Shown one piece after another: positions 36,101 to 43,667 of a stretch of 64,000 bases of DNA. The translations under genes and the position numbers were made by a program. How positions within the stretch are numbered: the first letter of the stretch is position 1; each line of letters opens with the position of its first letter. The stretch is from Pseudomonas fluorescens (lineage in GTDB: Bacteria; Pseudomonadota; Gammaproteobacteria; Pseudomonadales; Pseudomonadaceae), in contig NZ_OZ024668.1 of the NCBI RefSeq assembly GCF_902497775.2, positions 3,828,326 to 3,892,325 on the forward strand, read 5' to 3'. Under the pieces are notes generated by a model. The model saw only the letters and a list, made by a program, of their open reading frames with translations, did not search any database and was not told the origin of the DNA.

Positions 36101-39100
36101 TAGGTGAAGCTCTCGACCCCAGTGCCACCACCGTGCAGGTTGATGAAGTCCTGGTCGTTGGGGTTCAGGGTGTAGGTGTAGGAACCATCGGCGGCCAGCA
36201 CCAGAGTGCCGTAGGTACCGACGAAGGTGCCCGCGGTGATCGGCCCAGTTACCCGGTCAGCACCTTGCACGTCATTGGTCAGCACATTACCGGTCAAGGT
36301 CAGTTGCACTTCAGTGGCGGTGACTGCGTTGGTGTCGTTAACCGCGGCTGGCAAATCATCGACGATATTGACGTCGATCGAGCCGCTGGCGGTACTGCCG
36401 TCGGTGTCTGTAGCCGTTACGGTGAAGCTTTCGCTCAGGCTGTTGGCGCCATTTGCCGTCGGGTGATTTTCATTGTCCAGCAAGGTGTAGCTGTAGGTCA
36501 CCACACCCGTCGAGGCGTCGTAACCGGTAATGGTCAGGGTGTTGCCCAGGGCGGTGGTCGCCGATTGCGGGAAGCCGCTGGATACGCCGCCGCTGACCAC
36601 GGTGATGCCGCCAACGGTCAGGGTTTGTACACCGTCAAGCGCGGTGACGGTAAAGCTGCCGCTCTGGGTCAGCGCCGCACTGCCCGGGCTGCTGCCATCG
36701 CTGAGGTTCTTCTCAAAGACAGTCAGCTCGCCGCCGTTGACGTTCAAGCCATTAAGGGTGACCGGGTCGTTGAGGTTGCTGATATTCAGCACCAGGTTGG
36801 CGGTGCTGATGTCGCCGTCGGCGTCCTTCAGGGTGTAGGTAAACGTCTCGATGCCATTGCCGCCACCGTGCAGGTTCTTGAAGTCTGTGTCGGTGGTGTC
36901 GAGGGTGTAGGTGTAGGAGCCGTCGGCGGCCAGGACCAGGGTGCCGTAGGTGCCGACGAAGGTGCCGGCAGTAATTGGCCCGGTCGGAACCCGATCCGCC
37001 CCCTGCACGTCGTTGCTCAGCACGTTGCCGGTCAGGGTCAGCTGGTTCTCGGTGGCAGTAACCGCGTTGGTATCCCCTGCCGCAGTCGGCACATCGTCGA
37101 CGATATTCACGTCGACCGAACCACTGGCGGTACTGCCGTCAGTATCGGTGGCGGTTACGGTGAAGCTTTCGCTGAGGCTGTTGGCGCCATTTGCCGTCGG
37201 GTGATTTTCATTGTCCAGCAAGGTGTAGCTGTAGGTCACCACACCCGTCGAGGCGTCGTAACCGGTAATGGTCAGGGTGTTGCCCAGGGCGGTGGTCGCC
37301 GATTGCGGGAAGCCGCTGGATACGCCGCCGCTGACCACGGTGATGCCACCAACGGTCAGGGTTTGTACACCGTCAAGCGCGGTCACGGTAAAGCTGCCGC
37401 TCTGGGTCAGCGCCGCACTGCCCGGGCTGCTGCCATCGCCGAGGTTTTTCTCAAAGACAGTCAGCTCGCCGCCGTTGACGTTCAAGCCATTAAGGGTGAC
37501 CGGGTCGTTGAGGTTGCTGATATTCAGCACCAGGTTGGCGGTGCTGATGTCGCCGTCGGCGTCCTTCAGGGTGTAGGTAAACGTCTCGATGCCATTGCCG
37601 CCACCGTGCAGGTTCTTGAAGTCTGTGTCGGTGGTGTCGAGGGTGTAGGTGTAGGAGCCGTCGGCGGCCAGGACCAGGGTGCCGTAGGTACCAACGAAGG
37701 TGCCGGCAGTAATTGGCCCGGTCGGAACCCGATCCGCCCCCTGCACGTCGTTGCTCAGCACGTTGCCGGTCAGGGTCAGCTGGTTCTCGGTGGCAGTAAC
37801 CGCGTTGGTATCCCCTGCCGCAGTCGGCACATCGTCGACGATATTCACGTCGATCGAACCACTGGCGGTACTGCCGTCAGTATCGGTGGCGCTGACCGTG
37901 AAGCTCTCACCCAAACTGTTGGTGCCGTTGGCGCTCGGGTGCGCTTCGTTATCGAGCAAGGTGTAGCTGTAGGTCACCACACCCGTCGAGGCGTCGTAAC
38001 CGGTAATGGTCAGGGTGTTGCCCAACGCCGTGGTCGCCGATTGCGGGAAGCCGCTGGATACGCCGCCGCTGACCACGGTGATGCCACCAACGGTCAGGGT
38101 TTGTACACCGTCAAGCGCTGTGACCGTGAAGCTGCCGGTCTGGGTTAGCGCCGCATTGCCCGGGTCGCTGCCATCGCCGAGGTTCTTCTCGAACACGGTC
38201 AGCTCGCCGCCTCCGACGTTCAAACCAGTGAGGGTCACCGGATCATTGAGGTTCGTGACGTTGAGCACTAGGTTGGCGCTGGACACATCGCCGTCAGCAT
38301 CGGTCAGGGTGTAGGTAAAGGTCTCGATGCCATTCCCACCACCATTCAGGTTGAAGAAGTCCGGATCGGCAGTGTCGAGGGTATAGGTGTAGGAACCGTC
38401 CGCGGCCAGGACCAGAGTGCCGTAAGTACCAACGAAGGTGCCGGCAGTAATTGGCCCGGTCGGAACCCGATCCGCCCCCTGCACGTCGTTGCTCAGCACG
38501 TTGCCGGTCAGGGTCAGCTGGTTCTCGGTGGCAGTAACCGCGTTGGTATCCCCTGCCGCAGTCGGCACATCGTCGACGATATTCACGTCGATCGAACCAC
38601 TGGCGGTACTGCCGTCAGTATCGGTGGCGGTTACGGTGAAGCTTTCGCTGAGGCTGTTGGCGCCATTTGCCGTCGGGTGATTTTCATTATCCAGCAAGGT
38701 GTAGCTGTAGGTCACCACGCCGGTCGCCGGGTTATAGCCGGTGAGGGTCAGGGTGTTGCCCAGGGCGGTGGTCGCCGATTGCGGGAAGCCGCTGGCCACA
38801 CCGCCGCTGACCACGGTGATCCCTCCTACAGTCAGGGTTTGCAGGCCGTCCGGCGCGGTGACGGTAAAGCTGCCGCTCTGGGTCAGCGCCGCACTGCCCG
38901 GGCTGCTGCCATCGCCGAGGTTTTTCTCAAAGACAGTCAGCTCGCCGCCGTTGACGTTCAAGCCATTAAGGGTGACCGGGTCGTTGAGGTTGCTGATATT
39001 CAGCACCAGGTTGGCGGTGCTGATGTCGCCGTCGGCGTCCTTCAGGGTGTAGGTAAACGTCTCGATGCCATTGCCGCCACCGTGCAGGTTCTTGAAGTCT

Positions 39101-41742
39101 GTGTCGGTGGTGTCGAGGGTGTAGGTGTAGGAGCCGTCGGCGGCCAGGACCAGGGTGCCGTAGGTACCAACGAAGGTGCCGGCAGTAATTGGCCCGGTCG
39201 GAACCCGATCCGCCCCCTGCACGTCGTTGCTCAGCACGTTGCCGGTCAGGGTCAGCTGGTTCTCGGTGGCAGTAACCGCGTTGGTATCCCCTGCCGCAGT
39301 CGGCACATCGTCGACGATATTCACGTCGATCGAACCACTGGCGGTACTGCCGTCAGTATCGGTGGCGGTTACGGTGAAGCTTTCGCTGAGGCTGTTGGCG
39401 CCATTTGCCGTCGGGTGATTTTCATTGTCCAGCAAGGTGTAGCTGTAGGTCACCACGCCGGTCGCCGGGTTATAGCCGGTGAGGGTCAGGGTGTTGCCCA
39501 GGGCGGTGGTCGCCGATTGCGGGAAGCCGCTGGATACGCCGCCGCTGACCACGGTGATGCCACCAACGGTCAGGGTTTGTACACCGTCAAGCGCGGTCAC
39601 GGTAAAGCTGCCGCTCTGGGTCAGCGCCGCACTGCCCGGGCTGCTGCCATCGCCGAGGTTTTTCTCAAAGACAGTCAGCTCGCCGCCGTTGACGTTCAAG
39701 CCATTAAGGGTGACCGGGTCGTTGAGGTTGCTGATATTCAGCACCAGGTTGGCGGTGCTGATGTCGCCGTCGGCGTCCTTCAGGGTGTAGGTAAACGTCT
39801 CGATGCCATTGCCGCCACCGTGCAGGTTCTTGAAGTCTGTGTCGGTGGTGTCGAGGGTGTAGGTGTAGGAGCCGTCGGCGGCCAGGACCAGGGTGCCGTA
39901 GGTGCCGACGAAGGTGCCGGCAGTAATTGGACCGGTCGGAACCCGATCCGCCCCCTGCACGTCGTTGCTCAGCACGTTGCCGGTCAGGGTCAGCTGGTTC
40001 TCGGTGGCAGTAACCGCGTTGGTATCCCCTGCCGCAGTCGGCACATCGTCGACAATGGAAACATCGATACTCATGCTCGCGCTGCTGCCATCGGTGTCGG
40101 TGGCAATCACATTGAAACTCTCGCCAAGCGAGTTGCTGCCATTGCCTGCGGCATGCGCTTCGCTGACGTTGAGGGAATAGCTGTAGGTCACTTCACCGGT
40201 GGCCGGATTGTAGCCGCTGATGGTCAGGGTATTGCCCAGGGCGGTGGTGAGCGATTGCGGGAAGCCATTGACCACCCCGCCACTGATCACATTGATGCCG
40301 CCAACCGTCAGCGATTGCAGGCCGTCGGCTGCAGTCACGGTAAAGGTCCCGCCCTGGGTTAGCGCCGCCGCATCGGGGCCGCTGCCTGCCGTCAGGTTTT
40401 TCTCGAACAGCACCAGCTCGCCGCCGTTGATGCTCAGCCCGTTGAGCTCCACCGGATCATTGAGGTTGGTGACGTTGAGCACCAGGTTGGCGCTGGAGAC
40501 ATCACCATCGGCATCGGTCAGGGTGTAGGTAAAGGTCTCAACACCGTTACCACCGCCATGCAGATTGACGAAGTCCGGATCGGCAGTATTGAGCGTATAG
40601 GTGTAGGAGCCATCGGCGGCCAGCACCAGGGTGCCGTAGGTGCCGACGAAGGTGCCGGCAGCTATCGGCCCGGTCGGTACCCGGTCCGCGCCCTGCACAT
40701 CGTTGGTCAGCACGTTGCCGGTCAGGGTCAGCTGGTTTTCCGTCGCGGTGACGGCATTGGTATCGGCCACCGCCCGCGGTACGTCGTCAATCACCGTGAT
40801 GTCCAGCGAGCCACCGGCTACGTCGCCATCGGTGTCACTGACCAGTACCGCGATGCGTTCGCCGAGCCCATTGGCGCCAGCACCGCTCGGGTGAGTGTCG
40901 GCAACGCCAAGGGTATAACTGTAGCTGACCACGCCAGTAGCAGGGTCATAACCGGTGATGGTCAGTACATTGCCAAGGCCCGTGGTGATCGACTGGCCAA
41001 CACCCGTCACCGCCCCTGCGGTGACAACATTGATGCCACCAACATTGAGGTTGAACACACCATCCGGTGCCTGCACCGTGAAGCTGCCCACCTGGGTCAG
41101 GGCTGCGGCATCGCTGGCAGAACCCTGAGCCAGATTGGCCTCGTTCAACGACAGCTCACCACCCTCGACGTCAAGCCCTTGAAGGCCGACCGGATTGTCG
41201 ACCGCCGGCAGCGGCGGTGCATCGTCATTATTGTTGATCAGGCCAACATCCAGCTCCGGCAGTTCGGGAAAGCCGTTGAAGCCTGCAGTGGGAAAGCCAA
41301 TGTGTGGATCAACGCGCCCGGCCACCTCGTCGAGAATGACGAAGGTATGCCCACCGCCCAATGCCCCTGGCGCACCACCGCTGCCTGGCCCCGCTGCAGT
41401 GGGATCGGCTTCCTGGCTCGGGTCGGCGCCAGCGGCGATGGCTTGCTGGAGTTTCTCGACATCGGTCAGTTGCGCCTGGCTGGGGGTCGATGACTCCGGG
41501 GTGTCGACATGCGGCGCCTGGTTGGCCAGCAGCTCAGGAGTCAGGGTCAGACTGCTGCCACGGCCGAGGGTCAGTTCGTTACCGTTTTGCAGGTGGACGG
41601 CAACAGCGCCCGCCAGGCCTGTGTCCAACTGCTCGCCGGCATATACCTTATCGCCTTCGACCAGCGGCCGGCGGCTGCCATCGCTGCCGACAGCGAAGAC
41701 TTCACCCACCACCTTGCTGACGATACCGATTAACTTAGCCAT
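33139..41742 (-). CDS. Large repeat RTX adhesin with LapG-type cleavage site (LapA/MapA class)
   Basis: This 2,867-residue type I-secreted adhesin starts at ATG 41742 behind GGAGGAGT. The N-terminal retention module (1-140) contains DPTAAGPG with the LapG protease site T-A-A-G at 115-118. Next come half a repeat and seven 246-residue repeats (about 319-2039), each a cadherin-like/VCBS part plus a T1SS-143-like part. A VWA domain follows (about 2055-2235; MIDAS VIDVSGSMAE), then RTX nonapeptides (about 2595-2760, GGDGNDFLYGGDGNDLL) and a C-terminal secretion signal. By analogy with LapA, LapG would release it when c-di-GMP is low. Its exporter genes lie divergently upstream. Confidence 0.93.
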   Translation of the reverse strand: MAKLIGIVSKVVGEVFAVGSDGSRRPLVEGDKVYAGEQLDTGLAGAVAVHLQNGNELTLGRGSSLTLTPELLANQAPHVDTPESSTPSQAQLTDVEKLQQAIAAGADPSQEADPTAAGPGSGGAPGALGGGHTFVILDEVAGRVDPHIGFPTAGFNGFPELPELDVGLINNNDDAPPLPAVDNPVGLQGLDVEGGELSLNEANLAQGSASDAAALTQVGSFTVQAPDGVFNLNVGGINVVTAGAVTGVGQSITTGLGNVLTITGYDPATGVVSYSYTLGVADTHPSGAGANGLGERIAVLVSDTDGDVAGGSLDITVIDDVPRAVADTNAVTATENQLTLTGNVLTNDVQGADRVPTGPIAAGTFVGTYGTLVLAADGSYTYTLNTADPDFVNLHGGGNGVETFTYTLTDADGDVSSANLVLNVTNLNDPVELNGLSINGGELVLFEKNLTAGSGPDAAALTQGGTFTVTAADGLQSLTVGGINVISGGVVNGFPQSLTTALGNTLTISGYNPATGEVTYSYSLNVSEAHAAGNGSNSLGESFNVIATDTDGSSASMSIDVSIVDDVPTAAGDTNAVTATENQLTLTGNVLSNDVQGADRVPTGPITAGTFVGTYGTLVLAADGSYTYTLDTTDTDFKNLHGGGNGIETFTYTLKDADGDISTANLVLNISNLNDPVTLNGLNVNGGELTVFEKNLGDGSSPGSAALTQSGSFTVTALDGVQTLTVGGITVVSGGVSSGFPQSATTALGNTLTLTGYNPATGVVTYSYTLLDNENHPTANGANSLSESFTVTATDTDGSTASGSIDVNIVDDVPTAAGDTNAVTATENQLTLTGNVLSNDVQGADRVPTGPITAGTFVGTYGTLVLAADGSYTYTLDTTDTDFKNLHGGGNGIETFTYTLKDADGDISTANLVLNISNLNDPVTLNGLNVNGGELTVFEKNLGDGSSPGSAALTQSGSFTVTAPDGLQTLTVGGITVVSGGVASGFPQSATTALGNTLTLTGYNPATGVVTYSYTLLDNENHPTANGANSLSESFTVTATDTDGSTASGSIDVNIVDDVPTAAGDTNAVTATENQLTLTGNVLSNDVQGADRVPTGPITAGTFVGTYGTLVLAADGSYTYTLDTADPDFFNLNGGGNGIETFTYTLTDADGDVSSANLVLNVTNLNDPVTLTGLNVGGGELTVFEKNLGDGSDPGNAALTQTGSFTVTALDGVQTLTVGGITVVSGGVSSGFPQSATTALGNTLTITGYDASTGVVTYSYTLLDNEAHPSANGTNSLGESFTVSATDTDGSTASGSIDVNIVDDVPTAAGDTNAVTATENQLTLTGNVLSNDVQGADRVPTGPITAGTFVGTYGTLVLAADGSYTYTLDTTDTDFKNLHGGGNGIETFTYTLKDADGDISTANLVLNISNLNDPVTLNGLNVNGGELTVFEKNLGDGSSPGSAALTQSGSFTVTALDGVQTLTVGGITVVSGGVSSGFPQSATTALGNTLTITGYDASTGVVTYSYTLLDNENHPTANGANSLSESFTVTATDTDGSTASGSVDVNIVDDVPTAAGDTNAVTATENQLTLTGNVLSNDVQGADRVPTGPITAGTFVGTYGTLVLAADGSYTYTLDTTDTDFKNLHGGGNGIETFTYTLKDADGDISTANLVLNISNLNDPVTLNGLNVNGGELTVFEKNLSDGSSPGSAALTQSGSFTVTALDGVQTLTVGGITVVSGGVSSGFPQSATTALGNTLTITGYDASTGVVTYSYTLLDNENHPTANGANSLSESFTVTATDTDGSTASGSIDVNIVDDLPAAVNDTNAVTATEVQLTLTGNVLTNDVQGADRVTGPITAGTFVGTYGTLVLAADGSYTYTLNPNDQDFINLHGGGTGVESFTYTLRDADGDTSTATLKLNVSNLDNPVTIDGLNVNGGELTVYEKNLSDGTSPDAPGLTQNGSFTVTAPDGLQSLTVGGISVVSGGVVSGFPQTGTTPLGNSITITGYNPATGVVSYTYTLLDSENHPNANGINNLNESINVVATDTDGSSASATIDVKIVDDVPNATGAERSVTPGQVDSNLLLVIDVSGSMAEASGVPGLTRMQLAKQAINALLDKYDEMGDVKVQLVTFSTGANQPSAVWVTVDQAKAIVNGLSAGGSTYYDSAINSAQSAYTTNGKITGAQNIVYFFSDGEPTSGHSITAPRETVWENFLDSNGIKSYAIGLGGGVNAGNLNPLSYDGSTHTDTNATVVTDLNQLNSVLSGTVQGAPITGSLMSGGQFGADGGFIKSLVIDGTTYTYDPKGNGGAGSYATSGAADRGTFDTGTNSITVKTAIGGSIVVNMDTGDFTYTPPKDSGSGQVEQIGFVASDNDGDTASANLVINVYANTAPVAGADHIISNINSSSITVPAEALLANDSDANNDRLSVPSTTTFDTGWAAKGAGFTVGSATPPTVSFNGTNNSSGNQLRDLPRSAFRGPADAMTAALVVSGYLGMVTNANANDEDVLTVTLKKGETLTLDHNLTAGNILMEWKDETGSYQTIADGGSFTASHAGLYSIHLVNLTNPSGGNANGFENYALTMTVDYSNAQNETAYGTYTLSDGHGGSSTGNVDFAYQEGNTLTGTSGDDTLLAGTGDDTLNAGAGNDVLVGGDGNDFLYGGDGNDLLIAGAGNDLLDGGAGIDTASYAGAGSAVTVNLNTGGAQNTGGAGSDNLISIENLIGSDYNDNLTGNDNANVLNGGLGNDTLIGGGGDDVMIGGRGNNTLTGGAGSDTFLYQQGNTGHDVVTDFTPGTDHLDLSQLLQGENTTTASLDDYLHFKVTGSGASVVSTIEVSSVAGAAPTQTIDLAGVNLAQHYGVTAGAGGVIAAGQDTATIINGMLNDHSLKVDTV
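35626..40788 (-). repeat. Seven tandem 738-bp repeats inside the adhesin gene
   Basis: The array spans exactly 7 x 738 - 3 bp. One unit, nearest the VWA domain, lacks a single codon (VTGPITAG instead of VPTGPITAG). Central units share stretches of about 240 bp that look identical (for example 37441-37680, 38919-39158, 39657-39896), while the first and last units are more divergent, the pattern produced by unequal crossing-over in the middle of an array. Confidence 0.93.
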
Positions 41743-41935
41743 GAGCACACTCCTCCACTGCAAATCGGATGATTGCAGCAAACGTGCGCTGAACTATCGC
41801 GTGGCCAACCCGGTGGTATTACCCCGGGCCAACGCTGAAACAGCCTGGCAATGCGAGATGATTTCAATGAAATCAATAACTTCGCCTGCCAGTGCTGCGG
41901 TGAAAGTGATTGAACGAAGTGGCCTAGTGACACCT

Positions 41936-41949
41936 GTCAATAAATTGTC
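41936..41949 (-). promoter_or_regulatory. Candidate FleQ box upstream of adhesin gene
   Basis: GTCAATAAATTGTC matches the FleQ consensus GTCaNTAAAtTGAC at all but one position. It lies 194-207 nt before the adhesin ATG. Confidence 0.65.
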
Positions 41950-42217
41950 GACAAACTTCGCCCCGCCTCCATCCCCTCCGCTACATCCATGCCCTATGCT
42001 GCAAAAACACGGGAACTTTCTCTGACGCCCGAAAAAAGCACCCTAGCGCTGATTCCACGGGCTGCCTGATATGAACAATGTCTTGGATTTCTTAGACCGC
42101 ATAAGTTTTTTTTCGCATAACTCTTATGAAAAAATCTTCTTAGCTGTGCACGTAAATGTTCTTAGCTCTGTTGTTACAAGCCTGATACGGTTTGACCTCA
42201 GGTTTTCGTCACTTTTT

Positions 42218-42231
42218 TGACGAACTGCAGG
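42218..42231 (+). promoter_or_regulatory. Candidate FleQ box upstream of TolC-type gene
   Basis: GTCACTTTTTTGAC keeps the GTCA/TGAC arms and spacing of the FleQ consensus but has TTT for AAA in the centre. It lies within a longer inverted repeat TTCGTCA-N6-TGACGAA (42215-42234), 30-49 nt before the ATG at 42264. Confidence 0.5.
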
Positions 42232-42263
42232 ACCATTATTAGGAATTCAGGGAGAAGTACCCC

Positions 42264-43637
42264 ATGCGCGTTTTGACCCCCATCACCAGCGCGATTCTGT
42301 TGGCCATGGCATGTGCCAATGCCCAGGCGATGTCAATTAATGAAGCTGTGCAAAACGCCGTGGATAATCATCCGGAGATCAATGCCAGCAGGAACAGCCG
42401 GCTGTCGGCCGATGAAGACGTGAAGTTCGCCAGAGGCGGTTACTTCCCGACCGTCGACCTGGTGGCCGGTTATGGTCGGCAGCGTTCCGACAACACCAAT
42501 ACCCGTGGCTTCAACGCCGACGGCACGCGCAACCACAATAAAGAGACACTGACCTACACCCAGTCCGACCTGCGTCTGCGGCAAATGCTCTTCGATGGCT
42601 TCAACACCCCCAATGAAGTCGGACGTACCGAAGCGGTGGTGAATTCGCGCGCCTACTACACACAGGCCACCGCCCAGTCCATCGCCCTGCGCGCCATCGA
42701 GGTGTATCTGGAAGTGCTCAAGCGCCGCGAGCTGGTAACCCTGGCCAAGAACAACCTGCAGGCGCACCTGCGGGTCAACGACCAGATCGGCCTGCGCAGC
42801 GAGCGCGGCGTCGGCAGCATCGCCGACCGCGACCAGTCCACTGCCCGTCGCGCCCTGGCGGAAAACAACCTGTACACCGCCGAGGTCGACCTGGCCGATG
42901 CTGAAGCCAACTTCTACAGTGTCGTTGGCCGCCCAGCCGATGAACTGGAAACCCCGGTAACCATCAAGGGCGAAGTGCCTGGCGACCTGGGCGCTGCACG
43001 CCAGGACATGCTCGACAACAACCCCTACCTGAAGTCCGCCCAGGCCGACGTCAATGCCGCCGAGCAGCAATACGAAGTGGCCAAGTCGCCGTTCTACCCG
43101 CGCCTGGACGCGGTGCTGGCCACCGGTGCCAACAACAACACCGCAGGCCAGGTCGGCCACGACAACAACGACTGGCAGGCCGGTGTCGAGCTCAGCTACA
43201 ACCTGTTCCGCGGCGGCAGCGACAAGGCCCGCCTGCAGTCCGATGCGCACAAGATCAACCAGGCCATGGACATCCGCAATAACGCCCTGCGCCAGCTCAA
43301 CGAAGACCTGGCGCTGTCGTGGAACGCCATGAACAACGCCCGGGTGCAGTTGCCAGTGGCGCGCGAGTACGCCGAGACCAGCACCCGCGTACGGGCGGCC
43401 TACCAGGACCAGTTCGGCCTCGGCCAGCGCACCCTGCTCGACCTGCTCGACAGTGAAAACGAGCTGTACAACGCCAACCGCCGCTACACCGAAGTGCGCT
43501 ACACCGAAGAGTTCTCCATGTACCGGGTCCTGGCCAACATGGGTGAGCTGCTGAACAAGCAGCGCATCTCGCTGCCGCCCGAGGCGATCGCCAAGAGCGA
43601 AGTGAAGAGCGAGGCGCGTTTGCCCGATATGCGCTAA
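42264..43637 (+). CDS. TolC-family outer-membrane secretion channel (LapE/AggA-like)
   Basis: This 457-residue outer-membrane efflux protein has signal peptide MRVLTPITSAILLAMACANAQA and two repeats of the TolC helical-barrel fold (about 25-220 and 230-430). Conserved pieces include NHPEINASRNSRLSADEDV, RALAENNLYTAEVDLADAEA and FGLGQRTLLDLLDSENELYNA. It should be the trimeric exit duct for the adhesin. GGGAGAAG precedes the ATG. The ABC and HlyD genes follow on the same strand, so the three form the exporter operon. Confidence 0.92.
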   Translation: MRVLTPITSAILLAMACANAQAMSINEAVQNAVDNHPEINASRNSRLSADEDVKFARGGYFPTVDLVAGYGRQRSDNTNTRGFNADGTRNHNKETLTYTQSDLRLRQMLFDGFNTPNEVGRTEAVVNSRAYYTQATAQSIALRAIEVYLEVLKRRELVTLAKNNLQAHLRVNDQIGLRSERGVGSIADRDQSTARRALAENNLYTAEVDLADAEANFYSVVGRPADELETPVTIKGEVPGDLGAARQDMLDNNPYLKSAQADVNAAEQQYEVAKSPFYPRLDAVLATGANNNTAGQVGHDNNDWQAGVELSYNLFRGGSDKARLQSDAHKINQAMDIRNNALRQLNEDLALSWNAMNNARVQLPVAREYAETSTRVRAAYQDQFGLGQRTLLDLLDSENELYNANRRYTEVRYTEEFSMYRVLANMGELLNKQRISLPPEAIAKSEVKSEARLPDMR

Positions 43638-43667
43638 CCCTCTCACCCGCTGCAGGAGTAGGCGACT

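Larger units (their letters stand above)
41743..42263. promoter_or_regulatory. Divergent 521-bp promoter region of adhesin and its exporter
   Basis: This gap has no ORF. It carries two FleQ-box matches (listed separately) and is AT-rich between about 42090 and 42210. That part has an inverted repeat CATAAG...CTTATG (42109-42127 region) and repeated CTTAG motifs (42091, 42138 and 42160 areas). I could not fix -10/-35 hexamers with confidence. Confidence 0.6.

Noticed and set aside
35491..40362. Long plus-strand ORFs (885 and 561 codons) opposite the adhesin
   Set aside because: They repeat with the same 738-bp period as the adhesin, have low-complexity V/G/A-rich translations, no ribosome-binding sites and no recognisable domains. 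They arise from the codon pattern of the opposite strand.
35626..40788. CRISPR-like or satellite repeat
   Set aside because: The repeats are 738 bp, coding and in frame; there are no short repeats with unique spacers.
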